Shown here: positions 26,364 through 35,324 of the stretch, piece after piece
Layout of the letters: every line of letters begins with the position of its first letter
Numbering within the stretch: the first letter of the stretch is position 1
NCBI RefSeq assembly: GCF_000766865.1
Contig: NZ_JNFA01000031.1
Span: 1-64,000, forward strand
DNA from: Listeria booriae
Lineage (GTDB): Bacteria > Bacillota > Bacilli > Lactobacillales > Listeriaceae
Direction of reading: 5' to 3'
DNA: 64,000 bases
Translations under genes and position numbers: made by a program
Notes under the pieces: model-generated
Told to the model about the DNA's origin: nothing
Database searches by the model: none
Seen by the model: only the letters and a program-made list of their open reading frames with translations

Positions 26364-29300
26364 ATGGAAAAGAATTTAATGGTCAAAAAATGGGGTTCTA
26401 GCTTACTAGTCGTTTCTTTAGTAGCAGGTAGCTTAGTTCCAACATTGCACCCTTATCAAGCATCCGCAGCAGTTGGACAAGGCGTAGTTACAGACACAAT
26501 GTTTGAAGATTTAAACGGTAATAAAATTCAAGACAACGGTGAAAAAGGTGTTGCCGGCATTCAAGTGAAACTATACAACGATCAAGGTCAAGTTGTAAAA
26601 ACAGTCACAACAGATGCTACAGGGAAATACCTGTTTGATAATCTAGACGATGGCACTTACTATTTGAACGTAGATGTAAACAATTTACCAAGCGATGAAA
26701 AACTTTTCTCAGCAGAAGGAATAAATCCAAGCGATGGTAACTCAAGCTACTTCACAATTTCAAACGGATCTACGGTTACTGGTAACTTCTTCACATTCAC
26801 ACCAGTGAAACAAGTAGGAACTAGCTCAATCAAAGACGCAATGTTTGAAGATTTGAATGGTAATAGCCAAAAAGACAGCGGTGAAAATGGCGTTGCAGGC
26901 ATTAAAGTTCAGTTGTACTCTGATCAAGGAGAACTTATCCAAACATCAACAACAGACGCAAATGGTGAATACGCATTTACCGAAATTCCAAATGGCACAT
27001 ATTATATTCACGTAGATACAGCAACAATTCCATCAAATGAAAAACTTTATACAACACAAGGTATTGGTGGCGATGGTAACTCCGGATATATCACAATTAC
27101 AGGTGATCAATCTATTACAGGTTATCATTTCGGTCTATACCCACAACGCGGAACAATTCAAAGCTTCGTGTATAACGATGTCAATGGCAATGGTCAAAAA
27201 GACGGCAGTGAAGCTGGTATTCCAAACGTAACAGTTAGCCTTTATGACTACGCTGGAAACAAAGTTGGAACAGCAGTGACAGACAGCACTGGTGCTTACG
27301 GATTTAGCGTACAACCAGGACGTTATTACGCACAAGCAAATATCCCATCAGGCTATCAATATGCATCTAGTACGTACTACGGGGCAGACGGTAGCACAGG
27401 ATACTTTACAGTAGGAAATGAACAAAATCTTCGCAATGAACTGAATTTAGGTCTAAAAACAACTGCTAATTCTTCCGTTGCAGGTTCTGTGAAGAGTGAT
27501 CAAGGAGCAGGACTTTCTGGTGTAACAGTTGAATTACACGACGTACAAGGAAATACAATCGCAACACAAAAAACAGATGCTAGCGGAAACTATTCTTTCC
27601 AACAAGTAGCTGAAGGTGACTACTATACAAAAGTTCTAATCCCAACAGATTACAGCTTTGTTAGTGGACAAGGTTACGGCTCCGATGGAAACAGTAATTA
27701 TGTACACGCAACAGGCGACAACGCAATTACTGGCTACTCTGTAACATTGAAACAACAAGCAAATGCAAACATTAGCGGACTAATCAATACAACAACAGGC
27801 GCAGGAGTTAGCGGTCAAAATGTATCCTTATACAATGTTGACGGAACATTAGTGAAGACAGTGGCAACTGCAGCTAACGGAAGCTTCGCGTTTGGTTCTC
27901 TTCCAGCGGGAGATTATTACGTGAAAGCATCAATCCCTGGAGACTACACATTTGCTTCATCTAACGGTTTTGGTAGCGACGGTAACTCTTATTACTTGCA
28001 TGTTGGCAATAACGACACAATCAATAATCTACGCCTAACATTGGCACAAGAAGCAGGTCAAATTCGCTCAACTGTTTTTGAAGACAAAAATAGGAACGGT
28101 ACGCAAGAAGTTGGCGAAAGCGGTCTTTCAGGTGCAGTAGTTACACTTTATGGCACAGATGGTACTGTTGTAGCAACTGCAAGAACAAATGGCGACGGAA
28201 CTTATGTATTCAAAGGTGTAACACCAAGTGATTATTATATTAAAATAACACCACCAACTGACTATGCAGTGCTTGCTAATGCTGCATTTGGTAAAGATGG
28301 CGTATCTGGTTACATCAAAGTAGATTCAAATCAAACACGTACAGACATGAACGCAGCTTTGGTGATTCCTGTTAATACTATTTGGTTAAGAGGACCATAT
28401 ACAGTACAAGTTGGCGATAAGAGTCAAGTATATGCTGGCGTGAAACCTGAAAATGCAACAGATCAACGCATGACGTATACCGTTGCTGACCCAAGTATTG
28501 TATCTATTGACCCTGTTACAGGTGAATTTACAGCATTGAAAGTTGGTACAACACAAGTAACAGCTAAAGCACCAGCTACAGTTCCATTGACAACAAGTAT
28601 TACTGTTACAGAAGTTCCATTAGTGAAAGCAACAGGTATCACATTAGGTGCATCAAATATTTCTGCAACTGTAGGAGATAAAGGTAAAGTTGATGCAACT
28701 GTTGCACCATCAGATGCAGCTAATAAAACATTGACTTATACACCAGCAGATACTTCAATCATTAGTGTTGATGGTAACGGCAACTGGACTGCGAAGAAAG
28801 CAGGAACAACAACAATCGCTGTGAAAACAACAGATGGAAGCAACATCACAAAAACAATTACGGTAACGGTGAAAGCTGGAGACGTAGGTGTTGCAGGAGT
28901 AGTTATTGCAGGACCATATAATGTTCAAGTAGGTGAAGCAGATCAAGTAAGCGCATGGGTAACACCAGACAATGCGACACATCAAGAGCTTGTGTACTCT
29001 GTAGATGATCCATCTATCGTATCTATTGACCCTAACACAGGTAAATTCACAGGCTTGAAAGTTGGTTCAACAACTGTATATGCTAAATCACCAAGCGTTA
29101 ACATTACGGTTAAAACAGTAATCAACGTAACCCCAGTGAAAGCAACAAGCATTACATTGGGAGCAACAAATATCGCAGCAAAAGTTGGAGACACAGGTAA
29201 AGTAAATGCTACAGTAGCTCCATCCAACACAGCCAATAAAACACTAACTTACACACCAGCAGATAGCTCTATTATTAGTGTCGATGCAAACGGCAACTGG

Positions 29301-30554
29301 ACAGCGAAAAAAGCAGGAACAACAACTATCGCTGTGAAAACAACAGACGGAAGTAACATCACCAAAACAATTACAGTAACAGTGTCACCAGCTGATATAG
29401 GTGTTGGAGGAGTGTATATTTCAGGACCATATAATGTTGAAGTAGGCGGAGCAGGTCAAGTAAATGCATGGGTAACACCAGACAATGCGACACATCAAGA
29501 GCTTGTGTACTCTGTAGATGATCCGTCTATCGTATCTATTGACCCTAACACAGGTAAATTCACAGGCTTGAAAGCTGGTTCAACAACTGTATATGCTAAA
29601 TCACCAAGCGTTGGCATTACGGTTAAAACAGGAATCACCGTAAACCCAGTGAAAGCAACAGACATCACATTGGGAGCAACAGATATTACAACAAAAGTTG
29701 GAGCTACAGGTAAAGTAGATGCTACAGTAGCCCCATCCAACACAGCTAATAAAACACTAACTTATACACCAGCAGATAGCTCCATTATTAGTGTCGATGC
29801 AAACGGCAACTGGACAGCGAAAAAAGAAGGAACAACAACAATCGCTGTGAAAACAACAGATGGCAGTAACATCACAAAAACAATCACAGTAAAAGTAGGC
29901 CCTGCAGTAGCCATTTCAGAAGTAATTATTTCAGGACCGTACAATGCTAAGGTAGGTGCAACGGGTCAAGTACAAGCACATGTAAATCCAACCAATGCAA
30001 CGCACCAAGAGCTAGTATACACTGTCGATGACCCATCCATCGTATCGATTAACGCCAACACAGGTGCATTTACAGGCTTGAAAGAAGGATCTACAACAGT
30101 AAATGTTACATCACCAACAACTGGAATTACTGTTAAAACAACAATCAACATAGCTTCACACTTCTCAAGCATCGTTGAACAAGGTAATTTCAATGGGGAC
30201 AAACCTAATGGTGGACCAGTCCAAATCTACAATGCCATTGAAGGTCTAGCTGATAAATCTAGCGTAACATTAACTTACAACGCCCTAGATGCAGAGAAAG
30301 AATCAGATCAACAAACAAACGGTCGTCGTCAAATTATGTTCTACGTAGATGGCGCACCAGCTGACTTCAATAACGACTATAGCTTCAGTATCTCTAACAC
30401 AACTGTATTAAATCCAAACATCACAAACAACAATGCAGATACTAGAGCTCTAGGCCACATTGAAGTACAAGTAACAAAAGGAACATCAACAATTACTGTC
30501 AAACGTAAGAGCGACAACATGGTAGTTAAAACAATGACAGTAACCGTTCAATAA
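26364..30554 (+). CDS. 1396-aa secreted SdrB/BIG2 repeat surface protein without LPXTG
   Basis: Signal peptide MEKNLMVKKW...PYQASAAVG with cleavage after ASA (about residue 36). Residues ~40-660 are six SdrD-B-like (prealbumin-fold) repeats with DLNGNKIQDNGE-type calcium-loop motifs and TDATGKYLFDNL-type strands; the fourth and fifth lack the calcium-loop motif. Residues ~665-1260 are seven BIG2 Ig-like domains alternating between two types (GPYNVQVG and ITLGATNI). The last ~125 residues (after INIASHFSSIVEQGNFNG) are a domain I do not recognise. No LPXTG, anchor helix or wall-binding repeat. AGGAGG precedes the ATG. Likely an adhesin or matrix scaffold, possibly glycosylated by neighbours. 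Confidence 0.85.
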   Translation: MEKNLMVKKWGSSLLVVSLVAGSLVPTLHPYQASAAVGQGVVTDTMFEDLNGNKIQDNGEKGVAGIQVKLYNDQGQVVKTVTTDATGKYLFDNLDDGTYYLNVDVNNLPSDEKLFSAEGINPSDGNSSYFTISNGSTVTGNFFTFTPVKQVGTSSIKDAMFEDLNGNSQKDSGENGVAGIKVQLYSDQGELIQTSTTDANGEYAFTEIPNGTYYIHVDTATIPSNEKLYTTQGIGGDGNSGYITITGDQSITGYHFGLYPQRGTIQSFVYNDVNGNGQKDGSEAGIPNVTVSLYDYAGNKVGTAVTDSTGAYGFSVQPGRYYAQANIPSGYQYASSTYYGADGSTGYFTVGNEQNLRNELNLGLKTTANSSVAGSVKSDQGAGLSGVTVELHDVQGNTIATQKTDASGNYSFQQVAEGDYYTKVLIPTDYSFVSGQGYGSDGNSNYVHATGDNAITGYSVTLKQQANANISGLINTTTGAGVSGQNVSLYNVDGTLVKTVATAANGSFAFGSLPAGDYYVKASIPGDYTFASSNGFGSDGNSYYLHVGNNDTINNLRLTLAQEAGQIRSTVFEDKNRNGTQEVGESGLSGAVVTLYGTDGTVVATARTNGDGTYVFKGVTPSDYYIKITPPTDYAVLANAAFGKDGVSGYIKVDSNQTRTDMNAALVIPVNTIWLRGPYTVQVGDKSQVYAGVKPENATDQRMTYTVADPSIVSIDPVTGEFTALKVGTTQVTAKAPATVPLTTSITVTEVPLVKATGITLGASNISATVGDKGKVDATVAPSDAANKTLTYTPADTSIISVDGNGNWTAKKAGTTTIAVKTTDGSNITKTITVTVKAGDVGVAGVVIAGPYNVQVGEADQVSAWVTPDNATHQELVYSVDDPSIVSIDPNTGKFTGLKVGSTTVYAKSPSVNITVKTVINVTPVKATSITLGATNIAAKVGDTGKVNATVAPSNTANKTLTYTPADSSIISVDANGNWTAKKAGTTTIAVKTTDGSNITKTITVTVSPADIGVGGVYISGPYNVEVGGAGQVNAWVTPDNATHQELVYSVDDPSIVSIDPNTGKFTGLKAGSTTVYAKSPSVGITVKTGITVNPVKATDITLGATDITTKVGATGKVDATVAPSNTANKTLTYTPADSSIISVDANGNWTAKKEGTTTIAVKTTDGSNITKTITVKVGPAVAISEVIISGPYNAKVGATGQVQAHVNPTNATHQELVYTVDDPSIVSINANTGAFTGLKEGSTTVNVTSPTTGITVKTTINIASHFSSIVEQGNFNGDKPNGGPVQIYNAIEGLADKSSVTLTYNALDAEKESDQQTNGRRQIMFYVDGAPADFNNDYSFSISNTTVLNPNITNNNADTRALGHIEVQVTKGTSTITVKRKSDNMVVKTMTVTVQ

Positions 30555-30584
30555 AACAGCATCACGAAAAAATTAATAAATAAA

Positions 30585-30626
30585 GGGGATGTGGCATTGG
30601 TAATAAGCCGATGCCGCATCTCTTTT
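30585..30626 (+). terminator. Hairpin after the SdrB/BIG2 gene
   Basis: GATGTGGCAT (30588-30597) pairs with ATGCCGCATC (30611-30620, one G-U pair) and is followed by CTCTTTTAT. It should end or reduce transcription before the glycosyltransferase operon. Confidence 0.75.
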
Positions 30627-30651
30627 ATAAATTTTGAATAGGAGGAAAGGC

Positions 30652-32151
30652 GTGCTGAAAAAGAGTTTAACAGGATTAGCAATGTGGTTTCCAGTAGTTA
30701 TCATGATAGCTTTACTCGTACTCACAACATGTTTGTTACCAGAATCTTGGAGTAGTAGCGATGCATTTACAATCTGGACGATGTTGGCAGTAGGCTTAGG
30801 CATGATTGTTCTCATTGTCTTACTAACATGGCTATTTACAAAATTATATCAGTGGAAGAAGGGTTACTTTTATTTAGCGCTAAGTTTACTCATTCTTGTT
30901 CCACGAATCATCTGGATTGCTTGGCTACCAACAGATGCAGTCTCAGATTATTATTACTACAACGTTATCGCCAGTTATGTTGCCGATCAAAATAGCTGGA
31001 GTGTTTTATTCGATAAAGGTATTCTATTTTACGCCCCATATTTTACACATATCCTCAATTTCTCCAATGTTCTATCGGTTGTTTACAAGCTTTTTGGAAA
31101 TTCCTATTTTGTTGGGCAACTGTTTAATATTTTTCTCACCGGGCTTACTGGTGTGTTACTTTATATTACGCTTGCCAAACGGTTTTCAAGAAATGTAGCG
31201 ACTAGTGCGGCACTTATTTTTGCTATCTGGCCAGCCTATTTTCTGTATAGTACGTTACTAGGTACGGAGCCACTGTTTTTATTTTTATTTGTGCTTAGCA
31301 TTTATTTGTATATGAAAATTGAAGAGAATGGATTCAGTCCTTTATGGGCATTATTACTTGCATTGACGCTGATTTGTATGAACATGATTCGGCCTCTCGC
31401 AGCGGTTGTCTTAATAGCCTTTGTGATTACGGCGCTAATTGTGCAAAAGAATCGACGAAAAACCTTGAAAGCATATTCCATCGTAATTATCTTATTTGTG
31501 CTTTTTTCACTAGGGCAGTCAACGATTAATAGACTTGTTTACCATATCCCAACGTCGAACTCCTCGCTAGGTTACAGCTTATTTGTTGGAGCTAACGAAA
31601 AAAGCGGAGGGCAATGGGCGAAGGAAGACGCCAATCAGTTCTGGAAATTATATAATGATACATCGCTGACAAATAGTGAAGTAGATAAAGAATTGATGTC
31701 TAAAGGTATTACTAGATACAAAGATATGGCCAAAGACGGCGATCTAGTATCTCACATGAAAAACAAGTACATCCACTATTCGGATGAAAATTATGGATAC
31801 AACTGGAATGTGTATAGCCAAGCTGGATTTGTTTGGTACCATTCAGATATTATTTTGATGATTTGCAATGTCTTTATGTATGTCATGTTGGCAATTAATT
31901 TTGTAGCGGCGATACTTGCGCTCATTTTACGAAAAATCCCGAGTATTTATTTGTTTACGCTATTCCAAGTAGGCTTTACTTTGTCAGGATTGCTCGTAGA
32001 AGTTCAAGGAAGATATCATATCCCGCTTATTATTGGCTACAGTGTTTTAGCTGCATGGGGATTAAACGAAATTCGAAAACTATGCCTCGCCTTTGTACCG
32101 AAGAAGAAGAAAAAACGACAAGCGATATTGACAACACCAGAAGATGTCTAA
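30652..32151 (+). CDS. GT39-type (ArnT/PMT-like) membrane glycosyltransferase
   Basis: 499 aa, about 11-12 hydrophobic helices. The first loop LVPRIIWIAWLPTDAVSDYYYYN carries the acidic residue typical of GT-C enzymes that use polyprenyl-phosphate sugars. The middle ALIFAIWPAYFLYSTLLGTEPLFLF is typical of PMT_2 proteins. It would transfer a sugar outside the membrane to a protein or glycan. The start is GTG 30652 with AGGAGG upstream; the in-frame TTG at 30634 would lie before the RBS. The GtrB-like enzyme at 35325 may supply its donor. Confidence 0.8.
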   Translation: MLKKSLTGLAMWFPVVIMIALLVLTTCLLPESWSSSDAFTIWTMLAVGLGMIVLIVLLTWLFTKLYQWKKGYFYLALSLLILVPRIIWIAWLPTDAVSDYYYYNVIASYVADQNSWSVLFDKGILFYAPYFTHILNFSNVLSVVYKLFGNSYFVGQLFNIFLTGLTGVLLYITLAKRFSRNVATSAALIFAIWPAYFLYSTLLGTEPLFLFLFVLSIYLYMKIEENGFSPLWALLLALTLICMNMIRPLAAVVLIAFVITALIVQKNRRKTLKAYSIVIILFVLFSLGQSTINRLVYHIPTSNSSLGYSLFVGANEKSGGQWAKEDANQFWKLYNDTSLTNSEVDKELMSKGITRYKDMAKDGDLVSHMKNKYIHYSDENYGYNWNVYSQAGFVWYHSDIILMICNVFMYVMLAINFVAAILALILRKIPSIYLFTLFQVGFTLSGLLVEVQGRYHIPLIIGYSVLAAWGLNEIRKLCLAFVPKKKKKRQAILTTPEDV

Positions 32152-32226
32152 ATTTGGAGCGTGGCGTTTATTTAGCGGACAATAGGAATACATGGTTTAT
32201 TTAGAAAATTTATGGGAGGAGAATAT

Positions 32227-32481
32227 ATGGAGAATCGAAAAAGACGTTTGGAAGAGACGGCTTACAATTATATCTTGGCACAAATTATTAACGGGACGCT
32301 GAAACCAGGCGACTTTGTTAACCAACGCGAGCTGGCAGATACATTGAATATGAGCCGCACACCGATTAAGTCTGCCCTATCTCAATTGGCTGGAGAAGGG
32401 TACATCCGGATACTTCCTTACAACGGAACATTTGTGGCGTACAAACATGAGGCTTTCGGCAATGGAGAAGGTCGCCTGTGA
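32227..32481 (+). CDS. Stand-alone GntR-type winged-helix protein
   Basis: 84 aa: only the GntR DNA-binding domain (ETAYNYILAQIINGTLKPGDFVNQRELADTLNMSRTPIKSALSQL...GEGYI) is present; the usual FCD/UTRA effector domain is missing. The start at 32227 follows GGGAGGAG; an earlier in-frame ATG (32212) precedes the RBS. Its TGA overlaps the sortase GTG (GTGA), so it is co-translated with the sortase and probably tunes this operon. Confidence 0.8.
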   Translation: MENRKRRLEETAYNYILAQIINGTLKPGDFVNQRELADTLNMSRTPIKSALSQLAGEGYIRILPYNGTFVAYKHEAFGNGEGRL

Positions 32482-33098
32482 GAAAACGGATCATTATTTC
32501 ATGCATTATCGTACCAATTCTCATCGTACTAGCCATCGTATACGTCTATCAAATATCCGAACAACAAACCATTGCAGGTGACGCAGAGCAACAACAAACA
32601 ACAAGCACCCCTGCAGAACAAAAAAGTTCAACCGATCAAACAAAAGAAAACAATGTTATGCCAAAAAGCATCACTTTTCAGCCCGGTGGTGAGAAACCTG
32701 TGGTCAATCCGATTGCCCCTGTTGGAACGGATAAAGACGGCAGAATGTATATTCCCGATGACATAACGAAAGTCTACTGGTATAAATTCGGTCCAACGCC
32801 AGGCAACAAAGGAAATGCAATTATCGCAGGCCATCGTGACTGGGGCGGCAAATTAGGTTTATTTCAGTATTTAGAAGATATTAAAATCGGAGAAAAAGTA
32901 GTTATTACCGATGCCAATGACAAAGCACAGACATTTCAAGTAGTTTCAAAAAAGGCATATTCCTATAAGAATTTCCCAACGGATCTTATGGACACGACAA
33001 AAGGGCATAAAGTCACCTTGATTTCATGTACAGGAAGATTTATTAAATCAGAAGAAAGTTATGAAAATAGGGAAGTTGTTATTTTGGAAAAGGTATAA
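32478..33098 (+). CDS. Sortase (class F/D-like)
   Basis: 206 aa. An N-terminal membrane anchor (residues ~5-24), a Gln/Thr-rich linker, then the sortase fold with the catalytic triad visible: His119 in IIAGHRDW, Cys184 in LISCTG, Arg198 in ENREVVIL. This is a transpeptidase that joins sorting-motif proteins to the wall or to each other. It is not next to an LPXTG protein; the only motif-like sequence nearby is VPMTG in the 62-aa peptide at 26143. GTG start coupled to the GntR gene. Confidence 0.85.
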   Translation: MRKRIIISCIIVPILIVLAIVYVYQISEQQTIAGDAEQQQTTSTPAEQKSSTDQTKENNVMPKSITFQPGGEKPVVNPIAPVGTDKDGRMYIPDDITKVYWYKFGPTPGNKGNAIIAGHRDWGGKLGLFQYLEDIKIGEKVVITDANDKAQTFQVVSKKAYSYKNFPTDLMDTTKGHKVTLISCTGRFIKSEESYENREVVILEKV

Positions 33099-33113
33099 AG
33101 TAAGGAGCCGATA

Positions 33114-34400
33114 ATGAATATTCTTTTAGTTATATTAGCAGGAACGAGTGTCTTTTTGATCTTTGCCTATTTTTTGTACTCGAGTTTGATTTTGCTGTTG
33201 CCACCATTTAAGAATTCTAATGCCAAGGAACGCGTAAAAGATGACACGGAATTGACCTATCTCTTTTTAATTCCCTGTCTTAATGAAGAGCTTGTCATTG
33301 AAAAAACGATTAACTCAATCCTATCTTTGAAATACGATAAGAAAATGGTCGTCGTTATTGATGACGATTCAGTAGATAACACGGTTAACATTATAAAAGG
33401 TCTAAAAAATCCTAATGTCCGCATTATTGAACGGAAGAAACCAAACGCGCAGTTAGGAAAAGGCGAATCATTAAATTATGCGTACAGCAAAATTAAGCGT
33501 GCTGTATCATTGCTCAACTTAGATCCAGACAAAATTATTTTAACAGTCATTGATGGTGATGGCCGTCCAAGTACAAACTTCTTAGAAGAAGCGTCCAAAT
33601 GTTTCAGTGACCCAAGTATTGGAGCAGCGCAAGCCAGAGTTCGCATTACAAATCGCGCGAAAATGCTACCGATGTTGCAAGACATTGAGTTTTATTCCAC
33701 TGTTGCAGCGATTCAAAACAGTCGTGAATACACAGAAAGCGTTGGATTAGGTGGAAATGGCCAGTTTACAAGACTGTCAGCCCTATACGATTTAGGCGAA
33801 ACACCATGGTCCAAATGTTTGTTAGAAGACTTTGATTTAGGATTATCGATTTTGTTAAAAGGTTGGAAAAGCAAATATTTAGGCAAAGCCATCGTGTATC
33901 AACAAGGCTTAACATCAATAAAACGGTTTATCAGACAGCGCGCCAGATGGGTGCAAGGAAATATTCAATCTATGAGCAGACTTCGAGAAATCGTGAAATC
34001 AGAAAAGTTACAAGGCATTTCGAAATTAGACATTTATTATTTTTTAGCGCAGCCGTGGATTAACTTGTTAGGAAGTTTAATTATGGTGTTCTCATGGTTC
34101 ATGATTTTATTCTTCTTTCAGGCCATCGATTGGCAAGCAGGATTTAATAATAGCTTAGAAAATAGTGGTGCGATTTTAATTATTTTAGCGCTTATCTTTG
34201 GCCCAGGACTGGTCTGGTGCATTTACTATTACGAACAAAGTAAGCAAGACGCAAATGGAACATCCCTATTTCGCGCGATATTAGCCAGTATTTGTATGCC
34301 TTTATACAACATACTAACCATCCCAAGTATCTGGCTAGCCTTTTGGAAGCAAGTAACGAGAAAAGAAGGCTGGGCAAAAACCGAACGAATTAAAGAATAA
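33114..34400 (+). CDS. Processive GT2 glycosyltransferase (cellulose/hyaluronan-synthase-like)
   Basis: 428 aa. One N-terminal membrane helix, then the GT2 domain (LIPCLNEELVIEKTI, VVVIDDDSVDNT, VIDGDGRPSTNFLEEA, LLEDFDLGLSILLKGW) and the processive-synthase motif RQRARW (about residues 278-283), followed by three or four C-terminal helices. It probably makes and extrudes a homopolymer or alternating polymer. AAGGAG precedes the ATG. No PilZ domain is encoded with it. It lies between the sortase and carbonic-anhydrase-like lipoprotein. Confidence 0.83.
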   Translation: MNILLVILAGTSVFLIFAYFLYSSLILLLPPFKNSNAKERVKDDTELTYLFLIPCLNEELVIEKTINSILSLKYDKKMVVVIDDDSVDNTVNIIKGLKNPNVRIIERKKPNAQLGKGESLNYAYSKIKRAVSLLNLDPDKIILTVIDGDGRPSTNFLEEASKCFSDPSIGAAQARVRITNRAKMLPMLQDIEFYSTVAAIQNSREYTESVGLGGNGQFTRLSALYDLGETPWSKCLLEDFDLGLSILLKGWKSKYLGKAIVYQQGLTSIKRFIRQRARWVQGNIQSMSRLREIVKSEKLQGISKLDIYYFLAQPWINLLGSLIMVFSWFMILFFFQAIDWQAGFNNSLENSGAILIILALIFGPGLVWCIYYYEQSKQDANGTSLFRAILASICMPLYNILTIPSIWLAFWKQVTRKEGWAKTERIKE

Positions 34401-34426
34401 AAAAATGAAGCGAGGTTATTAGGACA

Positions 34427-35287
34427 ATGAATAAAAAAGTAATGTTATCAGGAATGGCGATTTTAGCAAGTAGTATGTTGGTTTTAGGCGGATGCGGTGC
34501 CTCAGATGATAAAGCCAAAGAAGAAAAACCGAAAACAACCGAAACGAAGACTGAAACAAAAACAGTCAAGAAAACCGATGAAAAACAACTGCTAGACTGG
34601 TCTTACTCTGGCAAAACAGGCCCTGAAAACTGGGGTTCTATCAAACCAGCCTACAAAATTAGTGACACTGGCAAAGCACAATCACCAATTAACATTAAAA
34701 CAAGCGATACAACACAAGACGCCAAACTAAAAATCGATTACAAATATCAACCAACGATGTTCAAAGTAACGCGCAAAGACCAAAGCGTCCAAGCAGTCGC
34801 AGAAACAACAAAAGGCAGAGCTGACAGTAAAATGACACTAGGCGGCAAGGATTACATTCTAAAAGAAATCAACATCCACACGCCAAGCGAACACGAACTA
34901 GACGGCAAGAAATTCGACGCAGAATTACAATTAAAACACGTATCAACAGACAAGAAAACAACTATCGTGAGTGTTTTCGTGAAGTCAGGCAAAGAAAACC
35001 TAGCAATTGGTGACCTGCCTAGTCTAATCAATGATTCTAAAAACGGCAGTACAACAGACATGAAGAAAATTGTAAGTACACTAGGCTTAATACCACAAGA
35101 TAGCGCGTTTTACGTATACGACGGCTCGCTAACAACACCAGCCACAACAGAAGGCGTGAAATGGGTAGTATATGAAAAACCAATTACGATGTCTAAACAA
35201 CAACTTCAAGATTTAAGCAGCCAACTAAAAGGCAACAACAGACCCGTTCAAGAACAAAACAATCGCGTAGTCAGCAGTAATCAATAA
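34427..35287 (+). CDS. Carbonic-anhydrase-like lipoprotein lacking two zinc ligands
   Basis: 286 aa. Lipobox LGGC (Cys23), then a Lys/Thr-rich linker and an alpha-carbonic-anhydrase domain (WSYSGKTGPENWG, QSPINIKT, SEHELDGKKFDAEL, GSLTTPATTEGVKWVV). In active enzymes zinc is held by His-x-His and a later His in AELHLVH. Here these positions read Asn149-x-His151 and Gln168, so only one of three ligands remains, while Ser-Glu-His and the substrate-site SLTTP are kept. It is probably not a carbonic anhydrase in function; it may be a binding or structural protein on the outer membrane face. Confidence 0.85.
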   Translation: MNKKVMLSGMAILASSMLVLGGCGASDDKAKEEKPKTTETKTETKTVKKTDEKQLLDWSYSGKTGPENWGSIKPAYKISDTGKAQSPINIKTSDTTQDAKLKIDYKYQPTMFKVTRKDQSVQAVAETTKGRADSKMTLGGKDYILKEINIHTPSEHELDGKKFDAELQLKHVSTDKKTTIVSVFVKSGKENLAIGDLPSLINDSKNGSTTDMKKIVSTLGLIPQDSAFYVYDGSLTTPATTEGVKWVVYEKPITMSKQQLQDLSSQLKGNNRPVQEQNNRVVSSNQ

Positions 35288-35324
35288 AAATGTGATGGCG
35301 AAAATTTAGAAAGGAGCAGGTTTG

